From assembly GCF_002156705.1 (NCBI RefSeq), contig NZ_CP019893.1:3038001-3102000 (forward strand): a DNA stretch of 64,000 nt, given 5' to 3'. Of this stretch, positions 17,064 through 24,742 are shown piece after piece. The position numbers and the translations under genes were made by a program. This stretch comes from Natrarchaeobaculum aegyptiacum (GTDB lineage Archaea > Halobacteriota > Halobacteria > Halobacteriales > Natrialbaceae). Numbering within the stretch: position 1 is the first letter of the stretch; each line of letters begins with the position of its first letter. Under the pieces are notes generated by a model that saw nothing but the letters and a program-made list of their open reading frames with translations, did not search any database and was not told where the DNA came from.

Positions 17064-17816
17064 ATGTCACCACAGGACGATTCTGGCCGCGAGGGCGGCA
17101 CCGACCGTCGCACAGCCCCCGTAACCGAACTCGACGATCGACTGGACACGCTCGAGTCCGTTGCCCCGTCCGATCTCAGTCACTCGAGTAGCGCCGTTCC
17201 GGGAGTCAACGTCTCCACGGCCGCACTCGTCGCTGGCGGTGTGTTCAGCGTCTGGGCGATTCGAGCGCTCGCCAATCGACGACTGCGCGCGATCCCGTAC
17301 GGGGCCGTCGGCGCGACACTCCTCCTTCGGGGACTCTCGGACGTCGCCGGCGATACCGAGGCGCTCTCACTCGAGCGAGAGTCCACCGACCAGTTCGGGG
17401 TCGACGACGTGGGTGACCCTGGTGAGGGGGAAGAGGGAACCGTGGGCGTTGACGACGAGGTCGCGACCGATCCACGGACGACCGAAGACGGCGTCGACGT
17501 CGTTCGGTCGGCGGAGCCGTCGGCAGACGAAGCGACCGAGCCGGCCGACGAACTGGACGGTCCGGTCGGCGAGCCACCATCTGCGAACGAGGCGAGCGAA
17601 GCGACCGGCCCGAAGCCCCAGCAGGCAGAGCCGACGCAGACGGACGCGACCGAGCCCGAGGACACGCCGCCCGAAGACGCCTCGTCTGCGACCACCGCGC
17701 CGCCCGACGGGGACACCGGCGACTCGACAGCATCCATCGACGAGGATGAGGAGGACGCCGATGCCGGCTCACTCGAGGGCAACGCCGAGGACGACGCCGA
17801 ACCGGCCGACAGCTAG
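17064..17816 (+). CDS. Haloarchaeal membrane-anchored acidic protein, unknown function
   Basis: A 250-aa protein with two adjacent hydrophobic segments at about residues 50-90 (STAALVAGGVFSVWAIRAL and then AIPYGAVGATLLLRGLSDVA), preceded by a charged N-terminus and followed by a roughly 150-residue Asp/Glu/Pro/Thr-rich disordered tail. The paired helices resemble small DUF2892-like membrane domains, but I cannot assign it firmly. The acidic tail would face the cytoplasm or the exterior depending on topology. The start at 17064 follows a GGTGAGGAG sequence that may serve as a weak ribosome-binding site. No catalytic residues are evident. Confidence 0.75.
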   Translation: MSPQDDSGREGGTDRRTAPVTELDDRLDTLESVAPSDLSHSSSAVPGVNVSTAALVAGGVFSVWAIRALANRRLRAIPYGAVGATLLLRGLSDVAGDTEALSLERESTDQFGVDDVGDPGEGEEGTVGVDDEVATDPRTTEDGVDVVRSAEPSADEATEPADELDGPVGEPPSANEASEATGPKPQQAEPTQTDATEPEDTPPEDASSATTAPPDGDTGDSTASIDEDEEDADAGSLEGNAEDDAEPADS

Positions 17817-17999
17817 ACCGGGGCGACACTCGAAGGTAGCGTCGTGGTCCTCGAACCTGTGGAAACGCTGTGTGGCGGGTGTCGTGGCGGCTGGTGTCGC
17901 GAACGGTCCGTCGATCGGCCCACGCCTGACGTCGGGTGACGTCGCCACTACGACTCCCAGATCGCCACGTCCGAAACAGGATGTGACTGCGAAAACCAG

Positions 18000-18419
18000 T
18001 CAGGACAGTTCTTTGTGCTGTGCGTGCTCGAGCCACTCCTCGAGCGTCGGCTGCGTCCAGTATCTGAGCGTCTCGCTTCGATGGTCGATCTCGAGGATGC
18101 CCGCGTCCTCGAGTTTCGGCAGGTGTACGTGCTGTAACTCGACCTGGATCTCCCGTTTTCGATCTGCTGTCGTCTCGCCTGTGTGTCCGGTTCCGGTCTC
18201 GGTTCCGGCCCCGGCCCCGGCCCCGGTTCCGAGCTCTCGAGTCTCGAGGCACGTGACGTGATCTGTGACCTCGTCGATCGTCGCAACGCCGTCCGGTTGA
18301 TCGTAGAGGAGGTACAGGGCGTACCGGCGCCGGCGGTTCGAGAGCAGATCGAACACGAGATCCAGTGACGGGGTCATCTCGGCGACTAGTCGTGCCGATT
18401 CCCCCTCGCGTTCACGCAT
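18000..18419 (-). CDS. DUF7344-like winged-helix regulator with Gly-Thr repeat
   Basis: A 139-aa protein. SLDLVFDLLSNRRRRYALYLLYDQPD begins an ArsR-like winged helix of the type found widely in haloarchaea, and VELQHVHLPKLEDAGILEIDHRSETLRY is the recognition helix and wing. The two halves are split by a repeat (GAGAGAGTETGTGHTG) encoded by a GC-rich microsatellite at about 18199-18231 that probably arose by slippage. An AT-rich upstream region (18484-18545) may contain its promoter. The DNA target is unknown, and the gene appears monocistronic. Confidence 0.82.
   Translation of the reverse strand: MREREGESARLVAEMTPSLDLVFDLLSNRRRRYALYLLYDQPDGVATIDEVTDHVTCLETRELGTGAGAGAGTETGTGHTGETTADRKREIQVELQHVHLPKLEDAGILEIDHRSETLRYWTQPTLEEWLEHAQHKELS
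18199..18231. repeat. CCGGCC-type microsatellite inside the DUF7344-like gene
   Basis: Three consecutive GGCCCC-type units sit inside a longer GGTTCC/GGTCTC-related run, encoding alternating Gly with Ala or Thr. It disrupts the wing region of the host gene. Confidence 0.6.
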
Positions 18420-18661
18420 TCACGGACCACCTACCGTATATTACCATTCGAAACCACCGGTGGCCACTAGCACGGCCGGCGCATTAGATGTTACGTCTAC
18501 CTAAAATAATACCTGTATTTAATTCAGTATGAATTTACTCAGTTCGAAAGTGTCGCCCTCGGCGAATCAGGCTCGACGTCGAAGCAAGTCAGACGGTCGA
18601 CCCGCTGGAACGTCTCCGGTTTTCGATTGAAACGCCGGAGCGGGCGTGAGGTCAGAAGGCG

Positions 18662-19126
18662 TTACTCGTAGAGCCACTCGGCGTCGTGCTGATCGTAGTC
18701 GATCAACTCGTCCTCGTCGAAGTGGATCTCGATCTCTCGTTCGTTTGCGCCCTCGTCCTCGTGGTCTGCAGCGTGGACGACGTTGCGACCGAGGTCGAGC
18801 GCGTAATCGCCACGGATCGTTCCGGGCGCGGCTTCGAGCGGGTCGGTCTCGCCGATCATCTGGCGGACCTGTCGGGTGGCGTCTTGCCCTTCCCAGACCA
18901 TCGGGACGACAGGTCCCGAAGTGATGAAGTCGATCAGGTCGTCGAAGAACGGCTTGTCCTCGTGTTCGGCGTAGTGCTCTTTGGCCCGCTCTTCGGGCAT
19001 GTTGAGTACCTTGATGCCGACGAGCTTGAGGCCGCGGTCTTCGAGTCGTGAGACGACTTCACCGACGAGCCCGCGTGCGAACGCGTCGGGCTTGACCATC
19101 ACGAAGGTGCGCTCGTGGTCGCTCAT
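18662..19126 (-). CDS. ndk: Nucleoside diphosphate kinase
   Basis: A 154-aa enzyme that transfers the gamma-phosphate among nucleoside triphosphates via a phosphohistidine. [19 protein letters not shown] is the N-terminal signature, [20 protein letters not shown] the nucleotide-binding segment, and [21 protein letters not shown]-like sequence carries the active-site His (in VVHAAD). The last 15 residues are acidic. It is the last gene of the rpl7ae-rps28e-rpl24e-ndk operon and overlaps rpl24e by 4 nt (ATGA at 19123-19126). This operon order is known in archaea. Confidence 0.95.
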   Translation of the reverse strand: MSDHERTFVMVKPDAFARGLVGEVVSRLEDRGLKLVGIKVLNMPEERAKEHYAEHEDKPFFDDLIDFITSGPVVPMVWEGQDATRQVRQMIGETDPLEAAPGTIRGDYALDLGRNVVHAADHEDEGANEREIEIHFDEDELIDYDQHDAEWLYE

Positions 19127-19467
19127 TGGTCGTCCTCCTCGCTCCCGTCGGCCTCATCCTCGGAGACGTCCTCGTCGCCTTCCTCGGCGTCTTCTTCCTC
19201 CGTCTCGAGGTCGTCGTCTTCGTCCGCTTCGACGACGTCGTCCTGGTCGTCTTCCTCGTCGACGGCTGGCTCGGCTGCTGCGGGGCCCTTGCCGGCGCGC
19301 CCTTCAGCGGTCCACTCGAGGTCTCGGGGTTCGCGACCGAGCTTGTAGTTCTTCTCTGCCTTCGAGTCGACGAAGTGGAGCACGGTGCCGTCGTTCTGGA
19401 CGTACATGATGCCCGTGCCGGGTTCGATCTCTTCGCCAGTGTAGTCGCAGGTGCGTTTCTCGACCAT
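19123..19467 (-). CDS. rpl24e: Ribosomal protein L24e, cysteine-poor with acidic tail
   Basis: A 114-aa protein. The core at residues 1-59 ([39 protein letters not shown]) is clear L24e of the large subunit. Only one Cys (Cys7) remains. Where zinc-binding L24e forms have CDYC and FC..KC, this has CDYT and FV..KA, so no zinc finger should form. Residues 70-114 are an acidic tail with 31 Asp/Glu in 45 positions. Haloarchaeal L24e proteins of about 67 aa are known, so the tail is an extension. The ribosome-binding site GGAGGT overlaps the last codons of rps28e. Confidence 0.93.
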   Translation of the reverse strand: MVEKRTCDYTGEEIEPGTGIMYVQNDGTVLHFVDSKAEKNYKLGREPRDLEWTAEGRAGKGPAAAEPAVDEEDDQDDVVEADEDDDLETEEEDAEEGDEDVSEDEADGSEEDDQ

Positions 19468-19470
19468 GGA

Positions 19471-19695
19471 TTATTGACCTCCGATGGAGTCGGCCTCGCG
19501 GGCGGTCTCGCGCAACTGGAGGACGTCCCCCTCGCGGACCGGCCCGAGGCAGTTCCGGGTGATGATTCGTCCCTGGTTTTCCCCCTCCTTGATCCGGCAC
19601 TTGACCTGCATGGCTTCACCGTGCATGCCGGTCTTGCCGACGATCTCGATGACCTCGGCGGGGGTCGAACCGCCGTCTTCTTCTTCAGCACTCAT
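19471..19695 (-). CDS. rps28e: Ribosomal protein S28e
   Basis: A 74-aa small-subunit protein. [20 protein letters not shown] and [20 protein letters not shown] are the conserved S28e core, ending READSIGGQ. There are two tandem ATGs (19698 and 19695). The second is chosen because MSAEEE is the haloarchaeal N-terminus and it gives better spacing to the strong Shine-Dalgarno GAGGTGATC just upstream. It is the second gene in the rpl7ae operon. Confidence 0.95.
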   Translation of the reverse strand: MSAEEEDGGSTPAEVIEIVGKTGMHGEAMQVKCRIKEGENQGRIITRNCLGPVREGDVLQLRETAREADSIGGQ

Positions 19696-19706
19696 CATCG
19701 ATCACC

Positions 19707-20069
19707 TCAGTCGAGGTCCTCGACCTTGCCGGCGATGTCTTCGACGTCGCCGGAGGCTTCACCGGCGTCGACGATCGCGGCGGCGGCCGAACCGACCTCG
19801 AGGCCGGCGGCGTGGCCGACGTCGTCCTGGGTCTCGATGAAGACGACTGGGATACCCTTCTCGTCTGCGAGTTCGGGGATGTGCATCACGATTTCTTCAG
19901 GAGAGACGTCCTCGGCGACGTAGACGAGGTCGGCGTTGCCGCGCTCGATGGCCTTGGTCGTTTCGTTGGTTCCTTTCTTTACTCGTCCGGTGTCTCGGGC
20001 GACCTCGAGCGCCTCGAGGGCGTCTTCGGCGAGGTCGGCTGGGATGTCTGTGGTTACGTAGACTGACAT
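19707..20069 (-). CDS. rpl7ae: Ribosomal protein L7Ae
   Basis: A 120-aa RNA-binding protein that binds kink-turns in 23S rRNA and in box C/D, box H/ACA and RNase P RNAs. [20 protein letters not shown]-like sequence (here [17 protein letters not shown]) is the k-turn contact motif, and [17 protein letters not shown] and [20 protein letters not shown] complete the fold. [13 protein letters not shown] at 20069 is the conserved start, so the longer frame to 20183 is untranslated leader. The ribosome-binding site GGAGAGGTGA lies 8 nt before the ATG. The leader is structured (see 20085-20197) and may be autoregulatory. It is first in the rpl7ae-rps28e-rpl24e-ndk operon. Confidence 0.95.
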   Translation of the reverse strand: MSVYVTTDIPADLAEDALEALEVARDTGRVKKGTNETTKAIERGNADLVYVAEDVSPEEIVMHIPELADEKGIPVVFIETQDDVGHAAGLEVGSAAAAIVDAGEASGDVEDIAGKVEDLD

Positions 20070-20084
20070 TGGTTGTTCACCTCT

Positions 20085-20197
20085 CCTACGCGTGGGCTCG
20101 CGCTCCCCTGCCGTCCGGGACGCTGGGCATCCCGTGCCGGACCGATTCCGGCGGAAGTCCTGTGAGGCTAGGAGCATCATCAACCCCGCGTAGGGTG
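20085..20197 (-). promoter_or_regulatory. Structured rpl7ae mRNA leader with closing 11-bp stem at the SD
   Basis: The predicted TSS (about 20197, 27 nt from the TATA-like TTTTAA at 20222-20227) begins almost exactly at the 5' arm CCTACGCGGGG (20194-20184). That arm pairs with CCCACGCGTAGG (20096-20085) with one bulged A. The 3' arm runs into the Shine-Dalgarno (GGAGAGGTGA). An inner GCTCC/GGAGC stem is also possible. Between these stems the 5' side reads TTGATGAT (with TGATGA, the C-box string) opposite GCGAG, loosely k-turn-like, though the canonical three-nt bulge is not formed. Autoregulation by L7Ae is inferred. Confidence 0.55.
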
Positions 20198-20450
20198 TAC
20201 TACCGAGTTACGCTGCCCCCCTTAAAAGCGTGTTCAAACGACCGAGGCCGTGCGATGGCACCACACGCCGCGTTCGGACGCGGTCGAGGTGAAAAAACCC
20301 GCGCGGGGGCCCGCCCACTCTGCCAGTCGGCACTCAGTGCCGCTGCTTGCTGATTCCGGACGTGATCGACTCGGAACCGTTCGGCCGCGGTTGCCCAACG
20401 AGTGTCGACAGTCGATACTGTCTTGACCGTGACACCCGCGAGTACCGACT
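20198..20450. other. Intergenic region between rpl7ae leader and tmcA
   Basis: Apart from the rpl7ae TATA at 20222-20227 and a weak TATA-like CGATACTGTC (20413-20422) before tmcA at 20451, I see no gene, repeat or RNA here. Confidence 0.4.
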
Positions 20451-22751
20451 ATGGATGCAGACGTCCTCGCCCTCGTCCGCTCGCTCCTCGCCGAGGCCCG
20501 GCGGACGAACGAGCGGCGGCTACTCGTCCTCGAGGGTGACCGGGAACGCGGCTACGACACCCTCGAGTCCGTCCTCGAGGGGATTTCCGTCGGCATCAGC
20601 CGGACGACGCTGCTCGGGCCCGACGACCGTCTTCGCTGTGCGCACCGTCCCCAGTCGAGAGCCGGCGAGTTGCTCGGCACGACCCGGGACGTCGTGGTCC
20701 TCGACGCCCACGACGGGCTTCGGCCGAACGCTCTCGGCTCGGTCGTCGGAGCGGTCGACGGCGGCGGCCTCCTGATCTTGCTCACACCGACCCTCGAGGA
20801 CTGGCCCGACCGCCGCGGCGCGTTCGAGGAATCGCTGGCCGTCCCGCCGTTCACCCTCGAGGACGTCACCGGCCGGTTCACGCGTCGTCTCGTCGAGACG
20901 CTGCGTGCCCATCGCGGAATCGCGATCGTCGACCTCGAAGAAAGAGAGGTCGTGGACGACGGTCACACGGATCCGGCCCCGCGTTTCGTTCGCGGCGCTG
21001 ACGACGCACTCGAGCAGCCCGCCGAAACCCGATTTCCGACGACCGTCTACGAGTCCTGTCTCACGGCCGATCAGGTCGAGGCCGTCGCCGCGTTCGAGTC
21101 GTTGCTGGGCAACGACCACGATGCCGACGACCGGGCGCTGGTTCTCGAGGCCGACCGCGGGCGGGGCAAGTCCAGTGCCGCCGGACTGGCGGCGGGTGCC
21201 CTCGCCGCCGACGCGGCCGACGTCCTCGTCACGGCACCGCGATGGGCCAACGCCCGCGAGGTGTTCGCCCGCGCACGGGAGGTGTGTGAGCGACTCGAGG
21301 TACTCGAGTCCGGCGACGATCACGCCAGCGATCGCCGACTCGAGACGACCGCCGGCGGGACGATTCACTTCGAGCGTGCCACGGCTGCCCTCGAGCGTGA
21401 CGAGGGCGGCGTCGACGATGCCGACGTCGTGATCGTCGACGAGGCGGCCGCACTCCCGGTTCGGGTTCTCGAGTCGTTGCTCGCGGCCGACCGGATCGCC
21501 TTCGCGACGACGATTCACGGCTACGAGGGTGCCGGGCGCGGATTCTCGGTCCGATTCAGGGACCGCCTCGCAGACAGCGACCACGCGGTCACGTCACTGA
21601 CGCTTTCCGAACCGATCCGGTACGCGGCGGGCGACCCGATCGAAGTCTGGGCCTTCCGGGCGCTGTTGCTCGACGCCCGGCCACCGGTCGATCAGTTGAT
21701 CACCGACGCCGATCCGGGCACCGTCTCCTACGAACGGCTCGAGCCCGACGACCTCCTCGAGGACGAACACTTGCTCCGGGAGGCCTTCGGCCTGCTCGTC
21801 CTCGCTCACTACCGCACGGAGCCCAACGACCTCGCGCGATTGCTCGACGCGCCGAATCTCGAGGCACGCGCGCTCTGTCACGACGGTCACGTCGTCAGTG
21901 TGGCCCTGCTCGCCCGCGAGGGGAACCTCTCGGCCGAGACGCGGGGGGCGATGTACGAGGGCGAGCGCGTTCGCGGGAACATGCTCCCCGACGTGCTGAC
22001 GAGTCAGCTCAGAGACGAGTCGGCGGGTGAGCCAGCGGGAATCCGGGTGGTTCGCATCGCGACCCACCACGCCGTCCGCTCGCGAGGGCTGGGCTCGCAC
22101 TTGCTCGAGTGCGTCGGCGAGGAGTTCGACTCCGACTGCGACTGGGTCGGCACCGGATTCGGCGCGACGCCAGACCTCCTCGCGTTCTGGCGCGAGAACG
22201 GCTACCGGACCGTCCACCTCTCGACGACGCGAAACGACGCCAGCGGCGAGTACTCCGCGCTCATGCTCGCACCGACGAGCGACGCCGGCAGGGACCTCCT
22301 CGAGCGCCACGCGACCTGGTTCGCCCGCCGGTTCGCCGCAGTCGCCACGGATACCCTGTCGGACCTCGAGCCGGACGTCGCCCGGGCTGCACTGGCGAGC
22401 GTCCCCGACGACGCAGCGCCGCTGCTCACCCTCTCGGACCACGAGTGGCGCGTCGTCGCCGGGGCCGCGTACGGTCCGGGGCTACTCGACGTCGACCCCG
22501 GGCCGTTTCGGCCGCTCGTCGTCCGGTATCTCGTCGAGCAACCGGCCGCCGTGGCCCTCGAGGCCCGCGAAGAACGGCTGCTGGTGATGCGCCTGCTGCA
22601 GGCTCGCAACTGGCAATCGGTGGCCGACGCGCTCGGATACCATTCGACGGGTCAGTGCATGCGCGCCCTCGGTGACGCCCTGTGCCCGCTCGTCGACCAC
22701 TACGGCTCGGAGCCGGCACTCGATGTCCGGGAGCGCTTCGACGATCAGTAG
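20451..22751 (+). CDS. tmcA: tRNA(Met) cytidine acetyltransferase TmcA
   Basis: A 766-aa RNA acetyltransferase that makes N4-acetylcytidine using acetyl-CoA and ATP. The N-terminal third is the DUF1726-type domain. The helicase-like ATPase core has Walker A ADRGRGKSSAAGLAAG near residues 235-250 and the Walker B motif IVDEAAALPV near 325. The GNAT acetyltransferase domain (VRIATHHAVRSRGLGSHLLE near 535, then GTGFGATPDLLAFWRENGYR) binds acetyl-CoA, and a C-terminal tRNA-binding tail follows. Length matches archaeal TmcA/Nat10-like enzymes. Its 3' end is one base from the convergent aminotransferase gene, so the transcripts probably overlap. Confidence 0.94.
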   Translation: MDADVLALVRSLLAEARRTNERRLLVLEGDRERGYDTLESVLEGISVGISRTTLLGPDDRLRCAHRPQSRAGELLGTTRDVVVLDAHDGLRPNALGSVVGAVDGGGLLILLTPTLEDWPDRRGAFEESLAVPPFTLEDVTGRFTRRLVETLRAHRGIAIVDLEEREVVDDGHTDPAPRFVRGADDALEQPAETRFPTTVYESCLTADQVEAVAAFESLLGNDHDADDRALVLEADRGRGKSSAAGLAAGALAADAADVLVTAPRWANAREVFARAREVCERLEVLESGDDHASDRRLETTAGGTIHFERATAALERDEGGVDDADVVIVDEAAALPVRVLESLLAADRIAFATTIHGYEGAGRGFSVRFRDRLADSDHAVTSLTLSEPIRYAAGDPIEVWAFRALLLDARPPVDQLITDADPGTVSYERLEPDDLLEDEHLLREAFGLLVLAHYRTEPNDLARLLDAPNLEARALCHDGHVVSVALLAREGNLSAETRGAMYEGERVRGNMLPDVLTSQLRDESAGEPAGIRVVRIATHHAVRSRGLGSHLLECVGEEFDSDCDWVGTGFGATPDLLAFWRENGYRTVHLSTTRNDASGEYSALMLAPTSDAGRDLLERHATWFARRFAAVATDTLSDLEPDVARAALASVPDDAAPLLTLSDHEWRVVAGAAYGPGLLDVDPGPFRPLVVRYLVEQPAAVALEAREERLLVMRLLQARNWQSVADALGYHSTGQCMRALGDALCPLVDHYGSEPALDVRERFDDQ

Positions 22752-22752
22752 G

Positions 22753-23823
22753 CTACGACAGGACTGCCTCGAGAGCGTCCATCGCCCGATCCACTTTTTC
22801 GACCTCGGCGTTGTACCCCATGTGACCGACGCGAAGAATGTCGTCTTCCAGTTCGCCGAGTCCGGTCGCGAGCAGGACGGCTTCCTCCTCGGCGACGCGC
22901 TGTTGAATCTCCGCCGCCTCGCCCGGACGGTGAAACGCCGTCACCGTCGGCGACTGGCGCTCGGGGTCGGGATAAACCTCGAGTCCCAGTTCGGCTCCAC
23001 GCTCGCGACAGCGCTCTGCGGCCGCCTCGTGACGCTCGAAGACGGACTCGAGGCCCTCCTCGAGCACGAGGTCGACTGCGGTCTCGAGTCCGGCGACGTT
23101 CGCGTTGAGGTGGGTGTAGGGGAAGCCGTCTGAGACGTCCTTCCACGGGAGCAAGTTCGTATAGAGCGAGGCGGGATCGCGCTCTTCCATCGCATCCCAC
23201 GCGCGGTCGCTGATCGCAGCCGTGGTCAGTCCCGGTGGGGCGCTGAAGCACTTCTGGGAGGCTCCGAGGCAGACGTCGATCCGGTCGGTCGGCACCGGGG
23301 TTCCCCCGAGCGAGGAGACGGCGTCGACGACGCTCAGCACGTCGTGGTCCTCGAGGCTGTCGAGAACTGGCTCGAGATCGTTGAGCGTCCCCGTCGGCGT
23401 CTCGCAGTGGACCATCGTGGCCAGCGCGAAGGGGTCGTCATCGTCCGCGGCAGTCTCGAGCGCGCTCTCGACGCCCTCGAGGTCGAACCCCTCGTCGGAC
23501 GGCGCGGAGACGAGTTCGGCTTCGCCGCCGTACGAGTCGACGAAGTCTGCGAAGCCGTCGCCGTAGATGCCGTTGGAGAGACAGAGGACGCGGTCGCCCG
23601 GCGAGACGAGCGAGGCGATGGCCGCCTCGAGGCCGAGGATGCCCTCACCGCCGGGGACGACGACGTCGTGGGAGGTCTCGTAGACGGCTGCGAGCTGGTC
23701 GCAAAGGATCTCGTAGCGCTCGGTGAACTCGTCCTCGAGGATCGGATTCGGCTGCGGGTCGGCCATCGCCTCCCGGACTGCTGGCGGAACGGCGGTCGGT
23801 CCTGGGGTGAACGAGAGAGTCAT
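22753..23823 (-). CDS. Class V PLP aminotransferase (alanine-glyoxylate / serine-pyruvate type)
   Basis: A 356-aa cytoplasmic enzyme. FTPGPTAVPPAVREAM is the family N-terminus, VVPGGEGILGLEAAI binds the PLP phosphate, HCETPTGTLNDLEPV and SVVDAVSSLGG lie at the active site, and GASQKCFSAPPGLTT contains the Schiff-base Lys. These motifs match the alanine-glyoxylate/serine-pyruvate subgroup, which interconverts glyoxylate and glycine or serine and hydroxypyruvate. The substrate is not certain. It converges on tmcA with a one-base gap and probably has its own promoter. Confidence 0.9.
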   Translation of the reverse strand: MTLSFTPGPTAVPPAVREAMADPQPNPILEDEFTERYEILCDQLAAVYETSHDVVVPGGEGILGLEAAIASLVSPGDRVLCLSNGIYGDGFADFVDSYGGEAELVSAPSDEGFDLEGVESALETAADDDDPFALATMVHCETPTGTLNDLEPVLDSLEDHDVLSVVDAVSSLGGTPVPTDRIDVCLGASQKCFSAPPGLTTAAISDRAWDAMEERDPASLYTNLLPWKDVSDGFPYTHLNANVAGLETAVDLVLEEGLESVFERHEAAAERCRERGAELGLEVYPDPERQSPTVTAFHRPGEAAEIQQRVAEEEAVLLATGLGELEDDILRVGHMGYNAEVEKVDRAMDALEAVLS

Positions 23824-23907
23824 AGTCGTCCTCCGTGCCCCCTGCAGTTGGCGATTGCGGTACCCGCGGTCCCGGTCGGTCGTGACAGCCCCAGCGGAGA
23901 CTCGCCG

Positions 23908-24645
23908 TCAGGAGAGCAGGTGCCGGAGCACCGACTCGGGCGTCGCTTTCAGGACCCAGGCGACCAGTCGCCAGCGGCGGGTGACGTAGGCGTGGTGGCG
24001 TTCTTTCTCGATCGCCCGGAGAATCTGGTCGGCTGCCGTCTCGGGTGAACACTCCCAGAACGAGCCATACGAGAGGTCGGTGTCGACGAATCCTGGTTCG
24101 ATCGTCGTGACGATCACGTTTGCGTCGCTTCCAGCCTGTCGATTTCGAAGCCCCTCGAGGTACCGCGAGACGAAGCTCTTCGAGGCGTTGTACACCTGCG
24201 TGCCGCCGTTGCCGAAGTGAGCGGCGACCGAGGAGATGCCGACGAGGTGGCCGTCCCGATCGCTCGCCGAATCGGGATTCGACTCGAAGTACTCGAGCGC
24301 CGCGGTCGCGATGGCCGCGAACCCGCGGACGTTGACGTCGATCGTCCGGCGTTCGAGGTCCCACTCGAGGTCGTAGTTGACGTCGGCGACGCCGGCGCTG
24401 ATCACCACGACGTCGACCGATTGCATCGCGTCGGCCAGTTCGAAAAATCCCTCACGGGCGTCCTCGGGGTCTGCAACGTCCATCGTCGCGACGTAGGCCC
24501 TGGTTGGCATTTCGGAGCCGATCCGTTTCAGCCGCTCGGTCCTGCGTGCTGTCAGGCCGACCTCGTAGCCCCGGTCGGCGAACGCTCGCGCCAGCGCTTC
24601 GCCGATGCCGGAGGACGCGCCGACGACGATTGCACCCCTGGTCAT
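23908..24645 (-). CDS. Short-chain dehydrogenase/reductase (SDR)
   Basis: A 245-aa NAD(P)-dependent oxidoreductase. Rossmann motif VVGASSGIGEALARAFA near residues 7-23, then a basic residue pair after strand 2 (TARRTERL) suggesting NADPH preference, the ISAG-type loop (VVISAGVADVN), and the catalytic Ser-Tyr-Lys triad (ISSVAAHFGNGG, VYNASKSF). The tail has a hydrophobic/basic stretch (RRWRLVAWVLKA) like that of SDRs of lipid metabolism, so membrane association is possible. The substrate is unknown. It lies 84 bp upstream of the aminotransferase gene in the same direction. Confidence 0.9.
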   Translation of the reverse strand: MTRGAIVVGASSGIGEALARAFADRGYEVGLTARRTERLKRIGSEMPTRAYVATMDVADPEDAREGFFELADAMQSVDVVVISAGVADVNYDLEWDLERRTIDVNVRGFAAIATAALEYFESNPDSASDRDGHLVGISSVAAHFGNGGTQVYNASKSFVSRYLEGLRNRQAGSDANVIVTTIEPGFVDTDLSYGSFWECSPETAADQILRAIEKERHHAYVTRRWRLVAWVLKATPESVLRHLLS

Positions 24646-24742
24646 CGAATACGGTAGCTGTGTCCAGACCAGTAACTAAGGCTAGGGGTCCCGGCGGGCG
24701 TTGCCGCCCGCTGGCGAGTGACGAGTACACGTCCGGCGCGCG

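Noticed and set aside
20070-20183. N-terminal extension of L7Ae to 20183
   Set aside because: The extension is not conserved, and the Shine-Dalgarno and start at 20069 explain the gene; the region instead forms the structured leader.
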